Origin: Porites lutea
Lineage: Eukaryota > Cnidaria > Anthozoa > Scleractinia > Poritidae
Reading direction: 5' to 3'
Length of the DNA: 64,000 nucleotides
NCBI RefSeq assembly: GCF_958299795.1
Contig: NC_133207.1
Coordinates: 442,001-506,000, forward strand
In this document: positions 12,674 to 23,800 of the stretch, one piece after another
How the letters are laid out: every line of letters starts with the position of its first letter
Numbering within the stretch: position 1 is the first letter of the stretch
Position numbers and translations under genes: made by a program
Notes under the pieces: generated by a model
Databases searched by the model: none
Told to the model about the DNA's origin: nothing
The model's input: the letters and a program-made list of their open reading frames with translations, nothing else

Positions 12674-13300
12674 TAAGATATGGCGAGAAAAATATCTGTC
12701 ACCTCTGCGCCAGCCTTGCTATGATAATAGAAAATTTTAGCCAATGACGGAAGCGGGAAGGCCATGCATGTTGGTTGCTACATTACGAGTTGTAGCAATC
12801 AAGTATGACTTTCATACCAGTATAATAAAAGACACAGGTTCGAAACATGAGGAAAAAACACTCTAAATATTGAATTAATTAATTGAAGGTAAGACACTGA
12901 CTGAACAACAACCGGAGGAAACACCAATGATTAACTGAAGATACAAGTTTATACAAGTCAAAATTACTCCTTAATGTTTATGGTCGCTGAGGGGCGGGAG
13001 GGGAAGAAGTCATTAGAGAGAAGTTTACGGCAGATGGCCGGCTGATCTGAGGGCAATTTGCACCACGTGGTCAAGTTTTCCAGTTCTACTTGTCAAGTAA
13101 TGTTCGTTATATCTACAGAAATATTACTTTCATGTCATCCATAAGAATTATTTTACAGTTTCGACACAGTTTCTATCTGCTCAGACATGATTCTAAACCT
13201 CTCTAATACACAAAAATCGTACAGCACACCTTAATCAGCCAATGAGCTTCGAGGATGTCGCATATTAAACTTTGAATATATATTTTTTTGTGATTGACAA

Positions 13301-13652
13301 TAAGGCCATTCCTTTTTTTTCGTTTAGCCTTGAATGCATTTCCTGCTATTTGGTCGGTCGGTCGGATGGAAAAAAAAAATAAAAATAAAAAAAATCACAG
13401 GAAGTCTCGGAATAGGAGGCCCTGGTACCCCAAGATGACGATTTACATATATGGATTAACAAAATGCACAATATGCTGTAAAAAATCGTTCCTGTTTTTC
13501 TCTCTGCTGTTACTATGCTCATTTTTCAGGTTAAAAGAATTATTTCAAGTGAAAAATGGTTTAACTATACGTCGTTACTTCCTTTTTTTAAAATGCCAAA
13601 AATTTGGGTCGGTCGGACGACGCTAAACGGAGAAAAAAAAGGGGATGGCCTT
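13301..13652. repeat. MITE-like element with TAAGGCCATTCC ends
   Basis: Left end reads AAGGCCATTCCTTTTTTTTC then GTTTAGC; right end reads GCTAAACGGAGAAAAAAAAG then GGGATGGCCTTA, an inverted copy. GGTCGGTCGG motifs lie just inside each end. It is non-coding and lies about 220 bp upstream of the first GPCR start, so it may contribute promoter or leader sequence. Confidence 0.7.
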
Positions 13653-13873
13653 ATGAAAATTTAAACAGTGCTATTTCCATAAAAAGGATAGAACCAAACC
13701 GAAATCCAACTTCCGCGAAGGCTGATGAGTGCTTCATGGTGTAGCTATTTTTAGAAAGGAAACGTTTTTTTTTTTTTCAATTTCAGGATGTCATTGTTCA
13801 AGCGTTTCAGATCCAAAACTTGAAGGTTATGGCATAAATAAAACAATTCGACAAAAAAGCTCCCTGAGTGAAA

Positions 13874-15037
13874 ATGCTAGCGTATCTAGTATTCAACGGA
13901 ATTGTCATACTCGCTGCCGTTGTTGGAAATCTGCTGATCATGTTGGTTGTTGCGTTCAACAGATTATTTCACAATGTGAGACACTTTCTCTTGGCAAGCT
14001 TGGCGCTCTCCGATTTTATATTTGTGACTTTCGTGCTACTTCCCCGAGTAGTTTCCGTTGCCTACAAAAAATGGATCTTTGGTGAAGGATTTTGTCAAGG
14101 AAATGCGTTCCTCGTCCGTGTTTTATACGTTAATACACTTGTTCATCTCTGTGGCGTGTCGTACGACCGATACCAAGCCATAGTCAAGGATCATCTCAAC
14201 TATGACGGACGCATTACTCTGAAAAAGGTCTTTATCTCGGTCACAATCATGTGGATTTTACCGACTGTGATCTCCCTAGGACCATTTCTTGGTTGGGGAG
14301 GTTTTGATTACAAACCAAGCATTTTTGCATGTGGACAGCGTTGGGACCTCGAGACAACTTTTCCGTTTCTAATCTTAGCTTTCATCACGCCAATTCTGAT
14401 CATTTCGGTGCTTACCTACAAGGTGATGAGGGTTGCACGAAGGCTGCAACGCGAAGTTAACATTCAGCTTGGTAACATGAACCAGGCGGAAAGAGCCCTA
14501 GAGATGATGAAAGTTGACGCAGGTTTTGCCAGACAAGCTTCCCGTCAATACTCGCAAGAACTGTGGAGGACGAGGTTCCGTTCAGCCAGTGAAAACATCC
14601 TTCATCACGAGCTTTCCGTCAATCCTACATGTTCTCAAGAAAGGCCACTTAGGCGTGCAAGTACTCAGGAACATTTGCGGAATGTCTCAAGCATAAGTCG
14701 CAACCATCATTTTATCACAAACAAGGAAGATAATGCGGAAGACACAAATCAGACGGACGCGAACGAGGAAGCAATCCCATCTCCTTGTTTGATGAAAATT
14801 CTAAAAGAGTGCAAGGCTTCCACAGATGTCATGATAACTGTCGGGGCTCTTCTGGTTTGCTTTCTTCCTGTGTGGATCAACAACGTTTACTACACCTTTA
14901 ACAAAGAGCCTTCGCACAGTTCAAGAATTTTCTGGATTCATAGCCTGTACAGTGCAGCCACTTTATGTAACCCACTAATTTATTCAGTTCGTAAAAGAGA
15001 ATTTAGAAAAGAAGTGAGGAAAATATTAAAGATCTGA
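13874..15037 (+). CDS. Class A (rhodopsin-family) GPCR, orphan, intronless
   Basis: Seven-helix plasma-membrane receptor, 387 residues in one exon. An in-frame stop at 13865 supports the ATG at 13874 rather than the GTG at 13868. Visible landmarks: TM1 GNLLIML, TM2 LASLALSDF, conserved cysteine before TM3 (FCQGNAF), YDRYQAI at the end of TM3, GPFLGW and a cysteine in loop 2 (FACGQRW), TM6 CFLPVWI in place of the usual CWxP, and TM7 NPLIYSV. Counting back from the arginine of DRY, position 3.32 is valine, so the aspartate of amine receptors is absent; 3.33 is arginine. The third cytoplasmic loop is long and polar. Ligand unknown. The N-terminus is very short, and an acceptor-like site near 13787 leaves room for an upstream leader exon. 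AATAAA at 15642 is a likely polyA signal. A paralogue lies 2.4 kb downstream. Confidence 0.93.
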   Translation: MLAYLVFNGIVILAAVVGNLLIMLVVAFNRLFHNVRHFLLASLALSDFIFVTFVLLPRVVSVAYKKWIFGEGFCQGNAFLVRVLYVNTLVHLCGVSYDRYQAIVKDHLNYDGRITLKKVFISVTIMWILPTVISLGPFLGWGGFDYKPSIFACGQRWDLETTFPFLILAFITPILIISVLTYKVMRVARRLQREVNIQLGNMNQAERALEMMKVDAGFARQASRQYSQELWRTRFRSASENILHHELSVNPTCSQERPLRRASTQEHLRNVSSISRNHHFITNKEDNAEDTNQTDANEEAIPSPCLMKILKECKASTDVMITVGALLVCFLPVWINNVYYTFNKEPSHSSRIFWIHSLYSAATLCNPLIYSVRKREFRKEVRKILKI

Positions 15038-17398
15038 CTTACGCGGGATTCTTGGCGGATAACGACGTATCAGCAGTGGAGTTTTCTTATTTTTAGTGGT
15101 AAAAACAGTTTGCGAGATGGATTGTGTGGCAACAAATAATCATAAATTCTATTTATACTGAAACTGCCGACCAAAAGCGACATACACATTTCAAAGAAGG
15201 CTTTTCTTTCATTGCATATAATTATAAAATACAATTTTCTTAATCGATCCAGTTTGACTATTAAGTAACTAAGGACAATGCTCTTTTATGCACTGAAATA
15301 TCTAGTTAGCTTTATTTTTCTACCGAATTTTGTGAGATTAGAGCCAAGTGCGAGTGTAAGACACCCATCTTTCACGACTTCCTTAGTCCATAAACATGTT
15401 TGTATGTCTCCCCACGCTTAGAAGTATTACCGGCTCTTAAAAAGCATTTTCAGCTCGTAAAGTCACACGTAGGAAACTTTGCGTCGTGGTAATCAATCTT
15501 GTGTTAAATTAAGCTGTTAAAGTTTCCGTTCAGTCTCTAATCTTTTAATACAATTTTCTTTCAAATAGATAAATTTAGCCTTCGAATTCTTAAATAAGAG
15601 AGGTGTCTTTTTTACACATGAACTGCAGCTTGTAATAATGAAATAAAGTTTTAAAAAATTATGTAACTTCGCAAAAAAGGTTACCAAATTTATTTTGTGG
15701 ATTTTGAAAAAAAAAACATTTCTGGGATAACAAGGGATAGCTTAAGAAATATTATGATCGTGCAATGAGAAAAGTAATTCAACTAATGCACTGTAATTAG
15801 GAAATTGACGCAAACGTACGGATAAAAAGAGAGAATTTCACTAAAGTTATGTTTTTGCCTCCTTGCACGGATAGAAAAACTTGTAACAACTAAAAAGAAG
15901 AGGTAGTAGAAAAGTGTTAAAGACTTAACTAACTTATTGACGGATACCCAGAGTTACTCGCAAACTTGTTCTGTTTTACGGCAGCTTCACTCAGGGATTC
16001 ACTTTATCTTGAATATAGCTGTTTGAAAACACATTCGAGTCATTCGGCTCTTATCGATGGCTTCAAGGCTGAAAAATGAGGAATTTAAATTTTTCCCGGA
16101 TCTTTTTCCTTTACTTTAGTCGGGTGTTCCTCAAAAGAGGATGGGCCCTAAATACAGGTACGTATCTACAATTCAAAGTTTCCCTGGGTTCAGTGTTATG
16201 AGGACTACTTCGCTCCTTAAACTGCAGTATCACGAGAATAGAGTGTTTTCACATGACTGACGTCGCATCCGCCATATTGGTGTCCCAAAACAATGAAACG
16301 GTGGCCATGTTAGTGTCCCAAACTAGTGCTGTGGTAGTCTGAAATGACAGTTGTTTCTCCCCACGCCGCCCTCCTTATAATAGGAAACTCCCTATTGTCT
16401 TTTTGCAAGAGTGTTTTGTTTTTACATGATCAATTAATATACAGCTTTATTAGCAAGAATCCAATTTTCAGCCCAATACCACTCGATGGTGAGACGTTTT
16501 AAAAGCCCGGTGGTGTGGTCAGCCTTTCATGGGATGGGTAGGTAATTTTAAAGGGGTTGATATCAATTAGGTTGGTCACTAGTGGCGAAAACAAGGGACT
16601 TGAAACATCGGTGTCATGCTCGGTTCCAAGCCTCCTTCGCCGCTCACTCGGATGGCGCGAACTGGGGCGAGGCTGAAGTCGATCATTTTATGAAACGAAC
16701 TAAATTTACTTAAATAAAATATTGGTATGACAATGTATATTCCGTCTCGTTCGCGAGAAAATTTATTACCTATCATAAGCTGTCAGTTAAAAATACCATG
16801 TGACCAACGAGTAACTCTCTGGCCGAAACCTAGAAATGGCCGACTTGGAGAAAGAGCTAAACTTCTCAAATGTCTCGTGAAATTTAAGGTCTAGCTAAAA
16901 AAAAAATGCATGTTAAATGGCAGTCCTAAAAACGCTCTTAAAATCAGCAAATCCATTATGCAAATTCTTTGCTTTTGACATTTCTGTCATTTAGAGTTTT
17001 AATTGGGCCGTCTTTTAATTAAATTAAGTTTACTCTTTCGTAATTTTATATTTTTTATGGTTACTACTTTCATTATTGCGATTAACATATTTTGTGTGTT
17101 AATCCGCTACGCTTCTACCGTAATATTATAATTTGACAAAATCACAGCGTTTTAGTACTATGATTTTCAGTCACAGTCATTGTCCAACACGTCTTACGTT
17201 GAAAAAAAAAATGTATCATTCTTTTTTTGCAAATTACAGTTGGTCTGCAACTCACTGTCCCAACCTCAAAGCAAACACTGGTTAAAGGACTATAATTTAA
17301 AATAGTTATTTTCAGAGAGACAGGTGCAAATTGTCAGTCAATAAACGAATTATTCGACCACGGAAAGGCGACAAAAATTCAAAGAGCTAGGCGAGGAA
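15038..17398. other. Spacer between the two GPCR paralogues
   Basis: AT-rich, no exon recognised. It holds the 3' UTR of the first receptor to about 15660. A piece near 16504-16560 (CCCGGTGGTGTGG) shares sequence with the repeat that begins at about 18836. The 60 bp before the second GPCR start resembles the same position before the first, with ATTCGAC and GACAAAAA in both, which suggests the duplication included some leader sequence. Confidence 0.5.
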
Positions 17399-18652
17399 AT
17401 GACAATCTATTTTATAGTGAACGTGGCTGTTGTTTTCACAGCTTTTGTGGGGAATCTCCTGGTCATACTGGTTGTTACCTTTAACAGAATTTTCCACAAA
17501 ATGAAACATTTTCTTCTGGCAAGTTTGGCACTGTCCGATTTCATATTTGTGACCTTCATCCAAATTTCCTGGTTAGTTTCCGTGGCGTACAAAGAATGGA
17601 TCTTTGGTGAACAGATGTGTCAAGGTACTGCATTTCTCGCCCGAATTCTGTACGTCAACACTTTTTTTCATCTTTGTGCCGTGTCCTACGAACGATACCT
17701 AGCCATAGTCAAGGATCATCTCACCTATGACGGCCGCATTACAGCTAGAAAGATCGTCTTATCAACCATTGTACTGTGGATTCTGCCAACTATAATCTCT
17801 CTTGGCCCATTTCTTGGCTGGGGAGCTTTCGAGTACAAACCAATAATTTATGCATGCGGACAGCGTTTCGACAGCGAGACAACGTTTCCGTTTTTACTCA
17901 TGTTCATCGCGCCACTTCTGTTTATTTACCTGTTGAACTACAAAGTGTTTCAAACTGCAAGACGGCTTGAGCGAGAAGTCAGAATTAGGCTTGGTAGCAT
18001 CAGCGAGATGAATGTTCAAATGACGCCGCAACTTGAGCAATTTACTGATCGAAACGGTATCATTTGTCAGCATCAAGATGAAGGGAACCTCGAGGTTAAG
18101 AGTCAGAAAGAAGAGAGTTTTAGAAGGGAACGAGCCGTCACTGAAGAGGTTGCCAGCGAAAACCCATATCGCAAGATGTGGAACTATAAGTTCTGTGGAG
18201 CTAAGCAAGTTAACCTCGAGCCTTATCAATCCAGTGCTCAGTATGGTCATATAATGAAGTGCAGTGATGATTACCATCCAGAGACAAACCAGCCACACCC
18301 ACCGGTAAGGGAACCACACCCAGGTCCCGAAAGAGTCGTTGTTCCAGCTGTTGCTCAGCAACGTAACCAAACGGGTGCAAAGAAAACGCCGGCTTCAGGG
18401 GGTTTAGTGAAAATTCTAAAAGAATGCAGAGCCGCTAGAGATGTCATGATTACAGCTGGAGCACTTGTGGTGTGCTTTCTGCCCGTCTGGATCTTTAACA
18501 TCTACTACATGTTTACAGACGAAGCTCCAAATAGTGGGGAAATGATACTTGTCAGCAGCTTGTACTGCTCAACAACTATATGTAATCCCATTATTTATTC
18601 AGTCCGTACGAAGCAATTTAGACAAGCAGTAAGAAAAATGTTTAAGATATAG
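17399..18652 (+). CDS. Class A GPCR, orphan, tandem paralogue of 13874-15037
   Basis: Intronless 417-residue receptor in the same orientation as its neighbour. It shares GNLLVIL in TM1, LASLALSDF in TM2, WIFGEQMCQG before TM3, YERYLAIVKDHL (ERY in place of DRY), GPFLGWG, CFLPVWI in TM6 and NPIIYSVR in TM7. Position 3.32 is alanine and 3.33 arginine, again arguing against a biogenic-amine receptor. The third cytoplasmic loop is longer than in the paralogue and is rich in charged residues and in proline and histidine near 18290-18330. The shared backbone and intronless structure show a tandem duplication or retroposition followed by duplication; the loop is the main difference. Ligand unknown. 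Confidence 0.94.
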   Translation: MTIYFIVNVAVVFTAFVGNLLVILVVTFNRIFHKMKHFLLASLALSDFIFVTFIQISWLVSVAYKEWIFGEQMCQGTAFLARILYVNTFFHLCAVSYERYLAIVKDHLTYDGRITARKIVLSTIVLWILPTIISLGPFLGWGAFEYKPIIYACGQRFDSETTFPFLLMFIAPLLFIYLLNYKVFQTARRLEREVRIRLGSISEMNVQMTPQLEQFTDRNGIICQHQDEGNLEVKSQKEESFRRERAVTEEVASENPYRKMWNYKFCGAKQVNLEPYQSSAQYGHIMKCSDDYHPETNQPHPPVREPHPGPERVVVPAVAQQRNQTGAKKTPASGGLVKILKECRAARDVMITAGALVVCFLPVWIFNIYYMFTDEAPNSGEMILVSSLYCSTTICNPIIYSVRTKQFRQAVRKMFKI

Positions 18653-18825
18653 CACGAGTAAAGACTTGTAGACTTAGAAGGCGTTGATCTTTGATGAAGC
18701 AAATGATTAGACTTTCTAGTCTTCTCGGATAAGGATGAAAAACCGTAGGTTCCGTCTCACAGCTCTTTCACTGATTTGTTCTTGTGAGACGTAAAAGAAC
18801 CCACATCACTATTCGAAAAGACTAG

Positions 18826-19215
18826 GGGGCGTAGACCCCGGTGGTGTGGCCAACCTTTACGGGTTGTGGGATTGGGTAGGGATGGCACCTCGCATGGGAC
18901 CTGAGTCCCGTTCGTGCACATTCCCTTTGGGTAGGACTGTGTCCAGAGAAGCTGGTAAATAAATAATAAGCCCATGTGGGTGGGATACAGTCTGGCATTA
19001 TGTGTGCTATGTCTGAGATAGCATTTGTTTTCATTCCTTTCACGGGTTAACAACAAATCGGTCTGCTCCAACTATATGGGTTTTCATAGCACAGTTGGTA
19101 GAGCACTGGGGCGCCAACGCAGAGGCCATGGGTTCGAATCGCGTTTAAGTATCGTTTCAGGTCATAGCACTTCTCCATGTTCCATCACAAGGAAACACGA
19201 ACCTTCAGGGCTAGC
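18826..19215 (+). repeat. Composite repeat with tRNA-like (SINE) head
   Basis: At about 19085-19140 the sequence has an A-box-like TAGCACAGTTGGTAGAGCA and a B-box GGTTCGAATC at tRNA spacing. The flanks do not pair as an acceptor stem and no clear anticodon arm can be drawn, so this is a tRNA-derived repeat, not a tRNA gene. The preceding 18826-18900 part matches a fragment near 16504. Confidence 0.55.
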
Positions 19216-19942
19216 GCTATAATCACGTGATCACTATACAGCTGACAATATATCACCGACTAGTTGTACTAGTGGAAGTATTTTCTCTTTAGAGATCGTC
19301 GAGGTTGAGGCCCCCGCAAGCGCAAGGGTATGGTGTCGCGCTTCGCGCTCTGTCGAATTGCCTAAAAAAACGAAAAACGTTTTTGGACAGGCTAGATGAC
19401 AATTCAATGGCAGTACTTTCTTATGGTACCTTTCTTTTTCGCCGTTAAACTATTGAAATCTGAATTTTTGGGCCGCTAATACAATGCCTAGGAATTTGAT
19501 CCAAATGCAGGTGACCTTTTCACTCTCTGATGATTTGTTTGTTATTTCTATCAATGAATCTCTCTCAAGCGCCATTTAAATCGATAATTTTAATTTCTAC
19601 CTTCTTCAATAAATACGATTATAAATATAACTGCGATCATATAACATTAACCTTCAGAATAATATGGATGCTTTAAATTGTTCTTTTCTTTTCTATTAAG
19701 ATAGCAGCAACAAAGAGATATCTCTTATTAAATGATCTGCATAGCAGTAAATGTAAAAGAGAGTAACTCGGCATGACAAAAAAAATCAATCTTGTCTTTC
19801 ATAGGCTTCTTTTAAAGGCATGGTTGATTATTTTGTTCTCTCCAGCAATGAAAGCTCCGCCTTAAAAGAAAAATAAAAAGGGCCATTAGACGCGGCAACG
19901 ACAGCTACCTCCAGTAATATTTTAAGAAGACAGCGTGATGAG

Positions 19943-20230
19943 TGAGCGTGGCCGAGCGGTTATAGCTAGCGTTGGACTCGAAATCCGGAGGCAGCATGTT
20001 CAAGCCACGCCCTAACCTCTAGCTGGATTTGTTCTCGGTTGTCTCCAGTTCAAATCCTTGGCCACGCTTGTATAAGCCAACTGGTTTTGCCACTGCAGGC
20101 CAGTTGAGATTCTCAAACTTGTTTTGTTTATTTAAATTATTTCCTTCAGTAATTGGCTCGGCCCCACTACCCTTAGGGCAGTAACTACTGCCCAAAGAAA
20201 GGAAATTTTTATTTCTTATTTTTTTAAGAA
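19943..20230 (+). repeat. tRNA-Ser-like SINE
   Basis: Starts with GAGCGTGGCCGAGCGGTTAT, close to the 5' half of a serine tRNA, with GGACTCGAAATCC at the anticodon position (CGA). The B box is degenerate (GTTCAAGCC). It is followed by a non-tRNA body and a second GTTCAAATCC, typical of a tRNA-derived SINE. Ends near a T-rich stretch at about 20220. An intact tRNA is unlikely. Confidence 0.6.
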
Positions 20231-20381
20231 GGCAAAGATCACAGTTGGTTTAACATAAAGGTTGTGCTATTAAAATTTGCTATGCTTTAACGTGGTAACC
20301 TATTAAACTACGCTAACACCGAGAAAAAATGTGTTAGTTTGCCTATATAAAAAATTATTAGGACTGCTCTCGCCGATACGA

Positions 20382-20541
20382 GGCCTGTGGGCAGGCTCAC
20401 TCGAGCGAATTCGAGGAAAATTATTTTGGCGGCATAGCCGCCGTCTAGCGAGGAAAAGTCACTCTTTCTCGGCCCATTGGCGGCTCCGCCGCCAAAAATT
20501 TTTCCCCGAACACGCACTAGTGAGCCTCTGCTCGCAGGCTA
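20382..20541. repeat. Fold-back repeat with AGGCTCACT / AGTGAGCCT arms
   Basis: Left part GGCAGGCTCACT and right part AGTGAGCCTCTGCTCGCAGG form imperfect inverted arms; a second inverted pair, GGCGGCATAGCCGCC and GGCGGCTCCGCCGCC, sits inside. CpG-rich and non-coding, 330 bp beyond the stop of the next minus-strand gene. A similar CGCAGGCTA end occurs at 20834. Confidence 0.55.
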
Positions 20542-20873
20542 TCCATACGTACCTCATTATGAGTTCTACCCATGACCTTCATATAAATCATCACCAAAGT
20601 CTCCGGAAGAAGTACTTTGCTGACGTAATCAAAGTACTAACGAGAAAAAGAATAAAACACAATCACACCTGACAGGCAAACGGGAAGCTTACAACATTTT
20701 TCGTTCTGAAAGCACAGTTTCATTAAAAGCAATTTGGCGGATTTTTCGCAGCCTGCGCATGCGTGGCACGCGTTGAAAGGGGAATTCTCCCCTTCCCCCT
20801 TCCTCTTCCTCGTTTAACGCCTGCCTCGCAGGCTAAATTTTTAGTTAATCAAGATTTGGATAATTCCTGCAGA

Positions 20874-23800
20874 TCATCTGAGTTTACAGTATAATTGTTG
20901 TACCTTGCTGTGCTTGTAACAGAACATAGCCGTTAGCACCTCCATGATTCTGTCTCGCTGCTCCTCAGAAAACTGGCCAAACTGTACTTGGAATGCTAGA
21001 TCACCTACAATATAAGGACAAGGTTAAGGTCAGGTAGACACCCTCACAAACCAAAGACAGAAGTCACAGTCAGCCCAGGCCACGTTTCATCCTGTCCGTT
21101 CTACCTTTTGCGTTTTCCTTAACGATCTACGATTCGCAAAAAGGATGTAGACAGCGTAGAGAAAAGTTTAAAGTTGATTTCACCCTAGTCTGTCAAAAGA
21201 GGTAATCAAGGCACCCTAGCAGTTTCTCGTTACTGGTGGTAGGGACGAGCGAGGGGAAGCAGCAAGTTATATGAAGGTTTTTCGGAATTGAGGACAATCT
21301 TTTTCGAAACGCTTTGCTCTTCCCCAATAACAACTGCAAAGGTACTACAGAACTTGATGTAATCTTAGTTGAGCGCTCTTTTGCGGATCTCATTTGTACT
21401 TCATGAATTCTTACTCTAACAAGTTTCAATGTATTGTTTTGTTACGTTTTTAATTTCCCGTTACGTGTATTTTGATTAAAAACAAGTGTCTTACCTTTCA
21501 TACGTCCGCCCTTCTTATAGTCTTCATGACGTCGAGAAAATCTCTACAAAAGGAGAGGAAATTACATGGAAAACAGTAAATATTACACTTTTATATGAAA
21601 ATCAGTTTGTTATGTTCACCTTTACGAACCACAGACCAATTCTTACAGCACTGAAGCTCATTTAACTCTGCGTATCCAGTTCTAAACTGACCATCAAACG
21701 GTCCCGTTCATTAAACTGTTCAAGATGCCTCTCACTTGTACGTTCTAAATTATTTCTAAATTAAAAGTTAAATTTTGTTTGACTTCTAAACTTTTTCTCA
21801 GGAAACATGAGGATTTCAGAAGAAGAAAAACCTGTCTCCGTCAAGAACCAAAAATGAACTATATATTACCTTGCCCTCAAATATTTCCCTGATTTCACTT
21901 GCAAATTCCCACACCAGTCGTTCGGTTTGGTCTTCAGTGAGTTCCTCAATGGTACTGTAATGAACAAAATATGGAAGAAATATAGGTATAATAAACCATT
22001 TATTATATGGTTTAAGAAGTCATTTGTTGTGCTGTGATAAGTTAATTAGAGCGCTTAAGCAACCCCCACCACCAAGACAACCTCAAAAAACAATTGGTTT
22101 CCTGAGCAAAACAACAGCTCTGATACTACGACGTGAAACCTCCTATTGCGACGTTTTATGGAGGACGTGAACATACGACGGTGAATTTTCCTTTCTTTTT
22201 TTGAACCTGGATAAAGCTACAATTGACAAATTGAGCAGGTCCAAATGGAAGCAATAAAGGTTGAAACTGGGACACACATTCACTTTTTAGCGACGTTTTC
22301 ACTGCCTTCGTTGTCGTCGTTGCTTAAGGTGGCTGAACACAGTTTTGCGGGCGGTCAGCGGTAACTGGCGTGACGGTGAGTGTTTTAACTTAGACAAACA
22401 AACATGGCGGCGAAAGAGCAATGGTACACACAAGACGATTTCTCAAAATCTACTCATTAAAATTTTGTGATATTTGGCAAAATTTTTACTTTTATCTTAT
22501 TTTAAATAATGAGAACTTTAAAATAGAATTTGAACAAACGATTTTTGTGACACATTTAATAATTGCAGTACATTTATATTATTGATTATCTAAAAATCCG
22601 TCTGTTAAAATTTGGTCAAATAAAATTCAAATGGTAATGATTAATTATAGTAAGCTGTGTGCAAGTTTATAGGAAAATCTAATGAGAGAATTTTCTGTAA
22701 ACTGAGCAAAAGTAAAATTTTAAGGTTGTATTCAATCGTTCATGTTGCCATGGAAACTACGTAAATGTCAAATTTTACCTGTCAGTCAAAATCTTTCATC
22801 AATATATTTTCCACTTGCCAAGTTTCAGCTTGTAAGCTGCAACCCTTCTCTTGCCATGATTTGGCAAATGATATATACTCAGAAACTGCCAAAACTGTGT
22901 TCAGCCACCTTAAATTCCCTCGATTTCCGGTCGGTAACCCCTTGTACGCACTGTGGATGAAATGAAAAGTATCTTTTTTTCCCTACAATTCCGCCACAAC
23001 AAGTGCGTCATCTCGACGAAAAAAGCCAGTAAAATGTAATAAGAGGTATAATATAAAGAGTTTTCTCGAATAAGCGCTTAAGTAGCCTGTTGCAGGCTCT
23101 GAGATAGTCGGGCGCGCTGAATTGAGAAAGCGCGAAGACGAAAATAAAACGGAACTTTCGCGTCTTCCCCACTATCTGCGAGCCTGGAACAGGCTAGCGC
23201 TTAAGTGACACAGGATTCTTGAAAAATAAATTCTTTACAATAGACGTTGATCACATAACCTAAGATAAGAAATACCTGACATTGAGGACAACAGGAGGTC
23301 TGTCTTCAATCGTGATTGGTTCCAATGGACTCGAACCGGGCTCCTCATCTTTGTAAGAAAAAGAAATAAAAAAAGCAAGACTGTGTTTGCTAGAACAAAA
23401 CTGCAAGTTTAGTTATAGACCAGGACACAAAATATAATAATAATTGCCGAAATTAATGGCATTACTGGATTTTGCGCGGACCCCTGCAATTGTTGCTGGA
23501 TCGAAATAATCTCTTTTCGTCTGCAACACGTTAGAGCTCGGTCTCCAGCAATTGGTGTGTCGATGCACCGGTGATAACAACACGTTGGGTACAACATTTC
23601 AGCGTGTGTCTACAACAATAAAATTGCAATGTTAATAATCACCTCTTACGTCTAAATCCGACCACTGGTCAAAAATGACGCCCTGACGTGCGCAAATAGC
23701 TGCTAAGAGCCGCCTCTTACACACAATGTAACTTCGCTAGTACTATTGTAAGTGGACTACATTCTCACAATACTCAATTTCCTGTACTGCGAAATGCAGT

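Noticed and set aside
17894-18370. 158-codon minus-strand open frame
   Set aside because: Antisense shadow of the second GPCR gene.
19080-19150. tRNA-like A and B boxes with ORF reading VGRALGRQRRGHGFESR
   Set aside because: Acceptor and anticodon arms do not pair; this is a tRNA-derived repeat, and the ORF is the usual chance translation of such a head.
19943-20020. Possible tRNA-Ser(CGA) gene
   Set aside because: The B box is degenerate, the 3' acceptor strand is missing and a SINE-like body follows.
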